Shown here: positions 34,958 through 43,441 of the stretch, piece after piece
Layout: each line of letters opens with the position of its first letter
Numbering within the stretch: position 1 is the stretch's first letter
Source: Cerina litoralis
Lineage (GTDB): Bacteria > Bacteroidota > Bacteroidia > Flavobacteriales > Flavobacteriaceae
Direction: 5' to 3'
Length of the DNA stretch: 64,000 bases
Assembly (NCBI GenBank): GCA_022008415.1
Contig: JAIRBC010000018.1
Coordinates: 1-64,000, forward strand
The notes under the pieces: generated by a model
The model's database searches: none
Seen by the model: the letters and a program-made list of their open reading frames with translations, nothing else
Told to the model about the DNA's origin: nothing
Translations under genes and position numbers: made by a program

Positions 34958-35989
34958 ATGAAAGCAGTAGTAAAATACGACAAAGGACCAGGTAATGTTG
35001 ATTATAGGGACATGCCAGATCCACATTGCGCCGATGACAAGGTAATCATTGAAATAGCACATTGTGGTATTTGCGGAACCGATCTTCATGTATATCACGA
35101 TACTTTTCGAAATTTTCCCCCCGTTATTCTAGGTCATGAATTTAGCGGTAAAATTGTAGAAATAGGCAAAAATATCACCAATGTGCAAATAGGCGACTCC
35201 TATTCGGTTTTGGGGGCAACAGCGGTTCAATGTGGCCATTGCGAGTATTGTGAAAGCGGGGAGTTTATGTTTTGCAAGAATCGTAGGGGAATGGGGCATG
35301 GTGTACACGGAGCTTTTACTAAATATGCCACTATAAGACCCAATCAGTTATTTGCGGTACCAGGGAGTGTTCCTTTAGAGCACGCGGCTCTTGTAGAACC
35401 CATGGCAGTGGCAGTGCACGTTGTGGAGGAAATTGCCCAATTTAAATTAGGAGACGTAGTTCTTCTTTCCGGTCCGGGTCCCATAGGGTTATTATGCCTG
35501 AAAATGTTGGTCGCCCATGGACTCCAAGTAATCGTGGCCGGCACCTCCGAAGATAGCATGAGATTGGACATGGCAATTAAATATGGGGCAGAAACCGTTG
35601 TTAAAGTAGACCAAGAAAACTTACAGGAAATAGTTCAGGAGATTACGAACGGGAAGGGTGTATCCCTTGCAATTGAAAGCGCAGGGGCAGAGGTATCCGT
35701 AAGAAATTGTATGGAGGCACTTATGCCTCTTGGTCGATACGTTCAAGTAGGGCATTTTGGCAAAGATTTAGTTTTACCATGGGATTTGGTGGCCTTTAGA
35801 CAACTTAAAGTTTATGGATCTGTCGGTTATACCAAGGCAACATGGCATCGAACTATGAGGATCCTCGAACAGAACGCGGTGGATATAAGTGATATAATCA
35901 CTCATCGGTTAGCTTTGAAAGACTGGCGGAAAGGCTTTGATCTAATGGAAGAGAAGAAAGCAATAAAGATATTACTGAATCCCAGTTAA
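34958..35989 (+). CDS. Zinc-dependent medium-chain alcohol/polyol dehydrogenase
   Basis: A 343-residue MDR enzyme. The catalytic zinc ligands are Cys in HCGICGTD, His-Glu in LGHEFSG and a later Glu (ALVEPMAV). The structural zinc lobe has the four cysteines of CGHCEYCESGEFMFC. A GPGPIGL Rossmann loop follows. The sequence is closest in form to threonine/sorbitol dehydrogenases. Its place between the transketolase and a lactonase suggests oxidation of a sugar or polyol to a ketose or lactone. It begins 3 nt after the transketolase C gene and ends 1 nt before the SMP-30 gene. Confidence 0.9.
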   Translation: MKAVVKYDKGPGNVDYRDMPDPHCADDKVIIEIAHCGICGTDLHVYHDTFRNFPPVILGHEFSGKIVEIGKNITNVQIGDSYSVLGATAVQCGHCEYCESGEFMFCKNRRGMGHGVHGAFTKYATIRPNQLFAVPGSVPLEHAALVEPMAVAVHVVEEIAQFKLGDVVLLSGPGPIGLLCLKMLVAHGLQVIVAGTSEDSMRLDMAIKYGAETVVKVDQENLQEIVQEITNGKGVSLAIESAGAEVSVRNCMEALMPLGRYVQVGHFGKDLVLPWDLVAFRQLKVYGSVGYTKATWHRTMRILEQNAVDISDIITHRLALKDWRKGFDLMEEKKAIKILLNPS

Positions 35990-35990
35990 A

Positions 35991-36893
35991 ATGGAGGCCG
36001 AACTAGTTGTGAATTCTAAATCAATATTAGGGGAGGGACCTGTATGGCACCAGGGATTACAAAAGTTATTTTGGGTAGATATTGAGGGAAGGAAGATACA
36101 TATTTTCGATCCAAAGAATGGACATACTAATTCTCATCAATTCACCAAAATGCCTGGTGCATTGGTCCCCAGAGACTACCATAACTTATTAATTGCCTTT
36201 GATGATGGGCTTGCCATATACAATTGGCACACTAAACATCTCAAATACAAAAATGGACTCGGTAAAAAGACCCCAAATATTAGAGCTAATGATGGTAAAT
36301 GTGATCCGAATGGTAATTTTTGGATAGGAACAATGCATAAGGGTCTGGAGCCAAATGCGGGTGCCCTATATCGTTTTAATCCCGATTTCGAACTTTCCTT
36401 ACAGGTGCCCGACCGTACCATATCAAATGGTCTCGCGTGGTCTAAGGACGGAACTACTATGTATTATATAGATACCGGGGACCGGTATGTGTCTGCGTAC
36501 GATTTTGATCTCGATACCAGTCAGATTTCCAATAAACGCATCGTTTTTGAAATCGATCCGGAAATGGGAAGTCCGGACGGGATGGCCATAGACAGCGAAG
36601 ATAACCTTTGGATAGCGCATTGGGGCGGATTTTGCGTCAGACAATGGGATCCCCGATCGAAAAAAATTCTCAATACGGTTCATCTCCCGGTGCCCCATGT
36701 CACTTCTTGTGCTTTTGGAGGCCCAAAACTAGACGACCTGTATATTACCACCGCTAGGTCTGGATTAACCGAGGAACAGTTAACGAATTTTCCTTTAAGC
36801 GGTGGTATTTTTAAGGTGAAGCCCGGTGTTATCGGAAGACCTACAATTTTTTTTGAATCTAATAGCTCATCTAATTTACATGAATCGGTTTAA
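35991..36893 (+). CDS. SMP-30/gluconolactonase-family sugar lactonase
   Basis: A 300-residue cytoplasmic six-bladed propeller lactonase. The conserved metal ligands are visible: Glu in LGEGPVWH, Asn-Asp in RANDGKC, Asn in ISNGLAW and Asp in GSPDGMAID. It hydrolyses an aldonolactone to the aldonate, which is exactly the substrate class the IlvD-type enzyme needs, so the two are probably successive. It ends 14 nt inside the start of the SDR gene, which overlaps it in another frame. Length and motifs match gluconolactonase/regucalcin proteins; the sugar specificity is unknown. Confidence 0.9.
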   Translation: MEAELVVNSKSILGEGPVWHQGLQKLFWVDIEGRKIHIFDPKNGHTNSHQFTKMPGALVPRDYHNLLIAFDDGLAIYNWHTKHLKYKNGLGKKTPNIRANDGKCDPNGNFWIGTMHKGLEPNAGALYRFNPDFELSLQVPDRTISNGLAWSKDGTTMYYIDTGDRYVSAYDFDLDTSQISNKRIVFEIDPEMGSPDGMAIDSEDNLWIAHWGGFCVRQWDPRSKKILNTVHLPVPHVTSCAFGGPKLDDLYITTARSGLTEEQLTNFPLSGGIFKVKPGVIGRPTIFFESNSSSNLHESV

Positions 36894-37629
36894 GGGTAAA
36901 ACAGCAATCGTAACAGGTGCTGGCTCTGGTATCGGAAACGCCATTGCCAAGGCACTGGCCAGTGAAGGTGCAAATGTTATGATTAATGACAAGAACGCTG
37001 ACTCAATAGATCAATTTATTGATCTGGGAAATGGAAAAGGACTTTGTGGCGATATGTCTAATACAGTGGATATCAAAAAACTTGTCGATTACACCATAGC
37101 CCATTTTGGGTCTGTAGATTTACTGGTTGCGAACGCCGGTATCACACAATTTGCGCCGTTTTTAGAATTAGGTGAAGATGAATTCGATAAGGTTACAAAC
37201 TTAAATCTAAAAGGAACTTTTTTTCTTACACAGCTTGTAGCAAGGGAAATGGTGAATCACGGAGGCAAAATTGTATTGATTTCCTCCAATATCAGTAAAC
37301 GTGCCTACCCAAACCTCTCGGTATATAGCATGACCAAAGCTGCTATAAATATGATGGCAAGAAGTTTATCCCTTGAATTGGCGCCTTACCAAATTAATAT
37401 TAACGCATTGGCGCCTGGGGCTACGTTAACTGAAAGAACGATTAACGAGGGTGTGGATTACTCTAAGGCCTGGTCGGCGATTATACCCACCGGAAGGCCA
37501 GCGGAGGTTGAGGATATTTCTAACACCGCCCTATTTCTTTTATCCGATCAAGCCAGACAAATTAATGGCCAAACGATTCTTGTGGACGGTGGATGGACAG
37601 GAATAAGCGTGAACCCTAACCAAACTTGA
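36880..37629 (+). CDS. Short-chain dehydrogenase/reductase (SDR)
   Basis: A 249-residue classical SDR. The start at 36880 (MNRFKGKTAIVTG) is used because an in-frame ATG at 36826 adds no conserved sequence and runs deep into the lactonase gene. The cofactor loop GAGSGIG, the NAG of VANAG, Ser of LISSN and the catalytic YSMTK are all intact. In related non-phosphorylative sugar-acid routes an SDR oxidises the 2-keto-3-deoxy acid or the initial sugar; either role is possible here. It is the last gene of the operon; downstream there is only AT-rich sequence without a clear terminator before the convergent gene. Confidence 0.9.
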   Translation: MNRFKGKTAIVTGAGSGIGNAIAKALASEGANVMINDKNADSIDQFIDLGNGKGLCGDMSNTVDIKKLVDYTIAHFGSVDLLVANAGITQFAPFLELGEDEFDKVTNLNLKGTFFLTQLVAREMVNHGGKIVLISSNISKRAYPNLSVYSMTKAAINMMARSLSLELAPYQININALAPGATLTERTINEGVDYSKAWSAIIPTGRPAEVEDISNTALFLLSDQARQINGQTILVDGGWTGISVNPNQT

Positions 37630-37730
37630 CCATTGAACAGCTAAAATAAAAACCATTTTAAATAGCCAATTCTTTAAAAATTGTTCCCCATGTTTCTCAT
37701 TACAATATTAAATTCGTAATAGTCTGCGAT

Positions 37731-38840
37731 TCAAATTTTGATAAAGATTTTCTTCTTGTATAACCAATAGCAAAGATACCATAAGAAGAAAAGCAAAATT
37801 AGATTGGTCCATATGTTAGCTGCCGATTCTTCCATGAAGCCAAACAAAGCCTTTGAAAAAGGTTGTATCAAATGTCTGATAAATCCTACTCCTCCCACTT
37901 GGGCAAAGAGGTAGATGAAAAGGGAATTCATACCTACTATCGCGAAAAATAGCGTCCAATTCTTGTATTTCTTAATGTCGATCAACCAATAAGAAAAGGC
38001 TAGGGATAATATGGTCCAGCCACCGCTAACTATTACGAAAGAGGAAGTGCTTATCCTTTTTATAATAGGCGTAATGGGTGAGAGTGCATATCCCACAGCC
38101 AATCCGATCAGGCCGGCAATTACCAGTATTTTGAATTTTCGCATAGGTGCTCTCTTGCTCATTAATAGTTGTGCAGTAAGTACTCCCCAAATAGTGTGGG
38201 CGGTCGTTGGGATAGCGTTGAACGAGACCCAATGTCCATCGAGACTTGCTCCGCCATATTGCAGATCTAGCCAAGTTCCAAAATTTTCATTGGCAACAAA
38301 AGGATGATTAAATCCCTCGATCGGGAATCCGCGATAAATAATCTCAGTAATTGCCAACAGCATAAATGAAACGACAATTTGAGTACTAGTGGATTTTCTC
38401 ATTATCAGGAATGCCAGAAGGTAAGTGACAGAAAGTTGCGCCAGTACATTTTGAAAGAAAAAAACAATTTCCCCTGCATCAATACACGGCATGGCCCAGC
38501 CTAATAACAAAAGTAGAAATGACCTTTGAAAGACATGTTTTCTGATCTGACTATGGGTTAGTCCGCGTTTAATACGATTTGCATAGGAATAGGGTATGGC
38601 CACTCCTACGATAAACATAAAAAAAGGCTGAATAAGATCGTAAAATCTAAGACCGGTCCAAGGAACATGTTCAAACTGTTGTCCAATACTGTAAAGAATC
38701 GTCCCTTGATAGACAGGATTCGTCAAGGATGCAAACAGATGGGTATCTGAAGCGATCAACAGGAACATGGTGAGTCCCCTAAAAAAGTCAAGGGAAAATA
38801 ATCGATTACCGGTTAGAATAGATTTTTCAATGGCACCCAT
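37731..38840 (-). CDS. HGSNAT/DUF5009-like membrane acyltransferase, paralogue 1
   Basis: A 369-residue polytopic membrane protein with about ten helices. SLDFFRGLTMFLLI begins the fold and HVPWTGLRFYDLIQP carries the histidine matching the active site of the heparan-alpha-glucosaminide N-acetyltransferase family (NagX in Bacteroidota). The family moves an acetyl group from cytosolic acetyl-CoA across the membrane onto a sugar amino group; in Bacteroidota glycan loci the same fold often stands beside glycosidases. The end WYLCYWLYKKKIF is also conserved in paralogue 2 (57473-58675). It is monocistronic, convergent with the sugar-acid operon. Confidence 0.85.
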   Translation of the reverse strand: MGAIEKSILTGNRLFSLDFFRGLTMFLLIASDTHLFASLTNPVYQGTILYSIGQQFEHVPWTGLRFYDLIQPFFMFIVGVAIPYSYANRIKRGLTHSQIRKHVFQRSFLLLLLGWAMPCIDAGEIVFFFQNVLAQLSVTYLLAFLIMRKSTSTQIVVSFMLLAITEIIYRGFPIEGFNHPFVANENFGTWLDLQYGGASLDGHWVSFNAIPTTAHTIWGVLTAQLLMSKRAPMRKFKILVIAGLIGLAVGYALSPITPIIKRISTSSFVIVSGGWTILSLAFSYWLIDIKKYKNWTLFFAIVGMNSLFIYLFAQVGGVGFIRHLIQPFSKALFGFMEESAANIWTNLILLFFLWYLCYWLYKKKIFIKI

Positions 38841-39166
38841 ATTATAATTTCTTTTTTTCGAAATCCAAGATCACGGTTATAAAATGTGTATGTAATTTGT
38901 AGATGTATCGAAACATCTTATAAAATAATGTAAGAACATTGTGAATAACATTACGTCAATATTTATAGGGTTTTGCAACATTTAACAATGGAGTTACGGC
39001 TATTTTAAGGGGTTGATCTATGCTTAAACTTTATAAATTACTGAAAACAAACCCATTCGTTTTAGACATTTATTGGGGCAAATTAAATGATAGATATACT
39101 TAAGACTTAATTTAATTAGACTCCCCTACACCATAAGATATCCCAAGTTTTTAACATTGCCGAACG
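38841..39166. other. Intergenic region, promoter side of the acyltransferase gene
   Basis: About 326 bases upstream of the acyltransferase gene and downstream of the beta-helix gene. A 6-bp inverted repeat AGATGT / ACATCT with a six-base loop lies at 38901-38918. No AraC-type site (TTTGC/GCAAA with 21-bp spacing) is present, so this gene is probably outside that regulon. Confidence 0.45.
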
Positions 39167-40543
39167 TCAAAGCTCATGGCCCCCCATATCGGGAGGACTA
39201 CCCCTTAAATTGCCAAAGAAATCTTCTGTTACTTCCATTAAATCGACACCCTTTTGAATACATGGGGAACTATTTAGCAACTTAAAATAATCACCTGTCA
39301 TAGTACCTGGCGCCGTATCCCCGGACAAGGACAATTCAGGGTCTCCAATAATGTCTCCCATTCCTTTGACATTGTCGGTTGGATTTTCTTTCCAGTTATT
39401 ATTTGAAAAAATTATTCCCTGGGCATTCGATACCCGTGCTTCGCCTACAATGATATTATTTCTAATTTGAGAGTTCCTATGAACAATACTGTCCTCGAAT
39501 ACTCCTATGGAAAGATTGCCATTTACAATTGTATTGTTTGCAATCAACACATTTTTTAGCCCTGTATTGGGAACCAGGGTCCAACCAAAAGCGCTTAGAT
39601 CTGCATTGTAAAGAAAGTTATTGATTATTAGATTGTTGGCAGAATGGGGAATACTTTCTCCATCGGAGACCTCGTCGGCAAGTGTAATGCCACTGCGATT
39701 GTCATTGCGTAATGGGAATGTTGATTCGGGTGAGTTGTAAACAATGTTTCGTTGCACCAAACAATTGGTGGCATCACTTATATACAAATTCATTGTCCAG
39801 TTGTCATAAGTGATGCAATCTTCAATTGTTATGTCATTTGCTTCAAAAGCATCGATGCCTTCACCGTGATTATTATACACGACACACCTTCTTATAATCC
39901 CGTGGTCGGTAATCCCATCGGTAGCTTCCCTGGCAAACGAAATTCCATTGGCCCAACCGTTTGAAATGGAATGCGAGACATTGTTCATTGCGTTCAAATA
40001 AACCTCACAATCCTCGACAATGGAAAAATCGGCATTTACATCTATCCCGTGATCTCCACAACCATGGATTTTCATAAAACTTATTTTGTTGTAAACCCCA
40101 TCCTTGAATCGTACACCTTCGCCCCCCTTTACTTTACCTGTGATATTAGAGTTTTTTACTTCAAATCCCATTACATGGATATATGATCCTGCCAAGGTAA
40201 ACATGGCTCCCCAGTCCTCATTGGGCAAGAAATCCTGTCCATCTACAATTGGTGTCTCTCCCCGGTATGCAGAAATAACGATAGGTTGGTCCTCCGTGCC
40301 ATTATTGTCTATATAAACGGTTTCCACATACGTTCCACCCCTTGCAAACAAGGTGTCACCCGGGCTTAGTTTGTCTTGACTGTGGTTAATTGTTTTCCAA
40401 GGGCTGTCCGCGCTCCCCGTGTTGGAATCCTTACCGTTGGGGCTTACATAATAATTCCTCGGCGTAGTGCCATCGCTGTGTAAATTACAGGAAGAAAGCT
40501 CAAGAAAAAACATTGTTAAAATAAGAAAGTTCATACTGTCCAT
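39167..40543 (-). CDS. Parallel beta-helix lipoprotein, polysaccharide-lyase-like
   Basis: A 458-residue lipoprotein (LSSC, Cys19). The start YYVSPNGKDSNTGSADSPW with KTINHSQDKLSPGDTLF is the standard DUF1565/PL-type cap, followed by repeated right-handed beta-helix rungs rich in Asn (NNTIVNGN, RNNIIVG, ITIEDCITY). Such proteins include PL6/PL9-like lyases and surface glycan-binding helices. The Lys/Arg catalytic pair of alginate lyases cannot be assigned by eye, so lyase activity is only a possibility. It is anchored at the surface and lies between the acyltransferase gene and an OsmC gene; no AraC-type promoter is visible. Confidence 0.8.
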   Translation of the reverse strand: MDSMNFLILTMFFLELSSCNLHSDGTTPRNYYVSPNGKDSNTGSADSPWKTINHSQDKLSPGDTLFARGGTYVETVYIDNNGTEDQPIVISAYRGETPIVDGQDFLPNEDWGAMFTLAGSYIHVMGFEVKNSNITGKVKGGEGVRFKDGVYNKISFMKIHGCGDHGIDVNADFSIVEDCEVYLNAMNNVSHSISNGWANGISFAREATDGITDHGIIRRCVVYNNHGEGIDAFEANDITIEDCITYDNWTMNLYISDATNCLVQRNIVYNSPESTFPLRNDNRSGITLADEVSDGESIPHSANNLIINNFLYNADLSAFGWTLVPNTGLKNVLIANNTIVNGNLSIGVFEDSIVHRNSQIRNNIIVGEARVSNAQGIIFSNNNWKENPTDNVKGMGDIIGDPELSLSGDTAPGTMTGDYFKLLNSSPCIQKGVDLMEVTEDFFGNLRGSPPDMGGHEL

Positions 40544-40755
40544 GACTATAGTCTATATTGGTGGCGTACACACTTTATGGGTTGGGTTACACCAGATTTC
40601 CGTGATGCTATGGTACTGACACGGTCTTGGTTAAGCTGCGCTACTAGGTTTCATACACTGGATTATCTGCACAAACACCAACAATTGTATGAATCCATAG
40701 ATTTCCATTAAGATTTCATCAAGCAATAAAATTGGGTGGTTGGAGTATATTTTAT

Positions 40756-41229
40756 TTATTCGATACTTGTATTTGGATTATGGCCAATTTTACAGTTGCA
40801 AGAATTAGCAATAAAACACATTTTGTTAGCTTCTTCGTGTAGTTTGTTTGCCTTCGCAATCATCCCCTGATCCGTGATTTTCACTTTTGGATGCAGGGTA
40901 ATCTCAGTGAATTTTCCGCTTCCACTTTCAGTTTCCTCCATAATCCCCACCGCGTTGTCCAAATATTCGGTCACAATAATTTTATGGACGGAACATATGT
41001 GCAAATAACAAAGCATATGGCAAGCCGATACGGAAGACAAAAAAAGATCCTCGGGGTTATACCTGGATTTATCTCCTAGAAAGGAGGGATCTGATGAACC
41101 TTTTATTCCATCATATTTTCCTGCTACTACAATTTTATGGTTTCTATTATAAGAATTACTGTCCAAAGTGCCCTCTCCCTCGTTTCCTGTCCATTCGATT
41201 TTAACTTTGTAATTGTGTATTTTCATCAA
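40756..41229 (-). CDS. OsmC-family protein
   Basis: A 157-residue cytoplasmic protein of the OsmC/YhfA fold. The two redox cysteines of the family are visible in SACHMLCYLH and later in KMCFIANSC, with an extra NCK after it; the dimeric fold and peroxide/thiol reduction are established for the family. Extra cysteines (CFIANSCNC) are an oddity. An in-frame ATG at 41226 (second codon MK) may be the real start, giving 156 residues. It is monocistronic, with a ~210-base gap to the beta-helix gene. Confidence 0.85.
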   Translation of the reverse strand: MMKIHNYKVKIEWTGNEGEGTLDSNSYNRNHKIVVAGKYDGIKGSSDPSFLGDKSRYNPEDLFLSSVSACHMLCYLHICSVHKIIVTEYLDNAVGIMEETESGSGKFTEITLHPKVKITDQGMIAKANKLHEEANKMCFIANSCNCKIGHNPNTSIE

Positions 41230-41937
41230 TCTATATTTTATAGTTTAATCGATATGATTTATTAGATACAGGATGTGTATAATGCCCTTTCGTTGTTAAA
41301 AAAAATAGATGAGGTCATGGGCCTATTTAGAATTCCTTTTTGGGTTTGATCTTAGTAGTTCTATCCCGGTATCACAGGGCATCGCTGTACAGATAACTTA
41401 GGCTTGCATCATGTCCGCAGAAGGGCAAAAGGCTTTGTTGGGGTATTGTAACCTTCCATAAATACCCGACATCTTCATATCGGCTATTTTCACCCTAACG
41501 GATATCTTCATAACGGTATCTCCAGTAAACTTAAAATGGAACGGCCTGTCCGTCCATATCCTTCCCCCACCCTCGAACGATAGAAATATCGGCTATTTTT
41601 TAATAACCAGGTAGAGAACTACAAAATTACCGTCATTGGAAACATATGCATTATTATATGGCTATCAGCGATAATCCCTGGCCATCTGCACTTTAATCTG
41701 CCATTACAATTGCTTTGATGGCAATTCTACAGGGCCCATAGCAGGCATTTACCGGCCTGCCAAATAAATTGCGAAAAACATGCAATTTTATCGAGATTTA
41801 CAATTGTGTTTTAAAGGACAAACGAGTTGAACGGTTGTTTCTTTATTTTATGGGTTCTTATAACTCAAATACAATTCAAATATTAAACTTACTACTTATA
41901 GAAATTGTATACTATTTAAAACCTCATGACGATTCCA
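41230..41937. other. Intergenic region with coding-like remnant
   Basis: About 700 bases between the OsmC gene and susD. On the minus strand 41401-41594 decodes from a stop boundary as a 64-residue open stretch with protein-like phrases (RPFHFKFTGDTVMKISVRVKI, split here as one frame, and SGIYGRLQYPNKAFCPS) ending in TAA. There is no start codon, and a stop lies just upstream, so it is probably the last piece of a lost gene. I do not recognise the family. Confidence 0.35.
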
Positions 41938-43413
41938 TCAATTTGGGCTAGAATAACCAGGATTTTGGGTCAACAATGGATTCTGTCGCAAATCGTCTTG
42001 GGGAATTGGCCATAGATAGTCGTTCTCCGAAAAATTTTGGACATGCAACGGACTCTCCCTATCCAATATTCGTTTTCGGTACAGGTCGTACATTCTGTCA
42101 AATTCAAAGCACAGTTCAAAATTTCGCTCCCTAATCACGGCATCATCAAACTCTTGCATAGACATGGCGAGGGTCAACCTGGGATAATTTGGGTTTATCT
42201 CCCAATCGTTGGCCCTGTCAATTACTTGGTTTACAGCATCAACAGCTGCTGGGGTTGGACCGCCGTTCAACAAATTTTCGGCTTCGGCAAACATCAGCAG
42301 CACGTCGGGATACCTGAGTACCGGAAGGTTCCAAGTGTCGTTGTAATTTTCATATTCATCCTTTGGAACATAAGGTTGGGAAAACTTCTTTAAGCACGGA
42401 GCCGGGGGACCCCAAGTTTGGTACGGAAATACGGTACCGTCCTCATCGCTAATTTCGGTTCGTAAATAGGCATCCTTTCTAGGTTGATCTGGCCATTCGG
42501 TGTCCAATTTTACGCTTGCGGGAAAATCTCCCCAGCCATCCAATACCGTGCTCGGACCAAAGCTTCTGGCACTGATAGCCCTATCAAGAGAGGTAGAATT
42601 GAAAGAGAAAATAAATTCTGAACTATATTTATTTTCATACTTAAACACATCGTGAACATCATGTATCAAAGTAGGTGCACTTTCGCCATTCATAATCGCA
42701 AAGGCTTCATCCCTGGCCATTTTAAAATATTCGCTCTGGTTTAAGGGTGCTGTAGCCCGCGTGAGGTAAACTTTGGTCAAGAGAGCCTGTGCCGCCACTT
42801 TTTTTATTCTGGCTTCCTGACCATCGGGCCATGAAACCGGCAAAAACTTCTTGGCCTCTATAAGATCGGCGATTATTTGGTCATAGACCTCCGCAATGGT
42901 CGCCCGGGGCAAGGGATTTTCCAAAGGTTCACCCGATGTCTCGGTATATAAGGGTACACCACCAAATAGCCTAACCAGGGCAAAGTAGTTAAAGGCCCTA
43001 ACAAATTTTAATTGGCCAACCAATCTATCAATATCCTCTTGGGCACCTTGCATACTACCTTCCGCAATGGACTTTAATGCGTTGTTAAGATTGGTTATCG
43101 ATTTATAATGGGCAACCCACATTATATCGCCGTTATCTTCGGGTATAACCAAGGTCTGTTTGTAAAATTGATCGCTGACCAATTGAAAATAATAATAGTT
43201 TTCTCCATAGCCTCCTGGCGTCCAAAGATTCCACAAAAACGACAGGGAACTCGCCAAAATAGTTTCTCCCTGTCCAACGGAAGTGTAATACTTGTCCGGT
43301 GAAATAAAACTTTGTGGATCTTCATCCAAAGTTTCACAACCCGAAACAAGAAACGCGAACAAAAACCATAACAAGATTTTTTGTGAAAAATATATTTTTT
43401 TTATTCTTTTCAT
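41938..43413 (-). CDS. SusD/RagB-family outer-membrane glycan-binding lipoprotein
   Basis: A 491-residue surface lipoprotein (lipobox VSGC, Cys26). It has the SusD tetratricopeptide-rich fold with the typical N-terminal ETLDEDP, AFNYFALVRLFGGVPL, and a C-terminal FELCFEFDRMYDLYRK with LWPIPQDDLRQNP. It forms a lid on the TonB-dependent transporter encoded just upstream (28 nt gap), so it captures an oligosaccharide. It is the second gene of the operon driven from site C, 47045-47141, and therefore probably belongs to the AraC regulon. Ligand specificity cannot be inferred. Confidence 0.95.
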   Translation of the reverse strand: MKRIKKIYFSQKILLWFLFAFLVSGCETLDEDPQSFISPDKYYTSVGQGETILASSLSFLWNLWTPGGYGENYYYFQLVSDQFYKQTLVIPEDNGDIMWVAHYKSITNLNNALKSIAEGSMQGAQEDIDRLVGQLKFVRAFNYFALVRLFGGVPLYTETSGEPLENPLPRATIAEVYDQIIADLIEAKKFLPVSWPDGQEARIKKVAAQALLTKVYLTRATAPLNQSEYFKMARDEAFAIMNGESAPTLIHDVHDVFKYENKYSSEFIFSFNSTSLDRAISARSFGPSTVLDGWGDFPASVKLDTEWPDQPRKDAYLRTEISDEDGTVFPYQTWGPPAPCLKKFSQPYVPKDEYENYNDTWNLPVLRYPDVLLMFAEAENLLNGGPTPAAVDAVNQVIDRANDWEINPNYPRLTLAMSMQEFDDAVIRERNFELCFEFDRMYDLYRKRILDRESPLHVQNFSENDYLWPIPQDDLRQNPLLTQNPGYSSPN

Positions 43414-43441
43414 AACATATTGCTTTATAATTATACTATTA

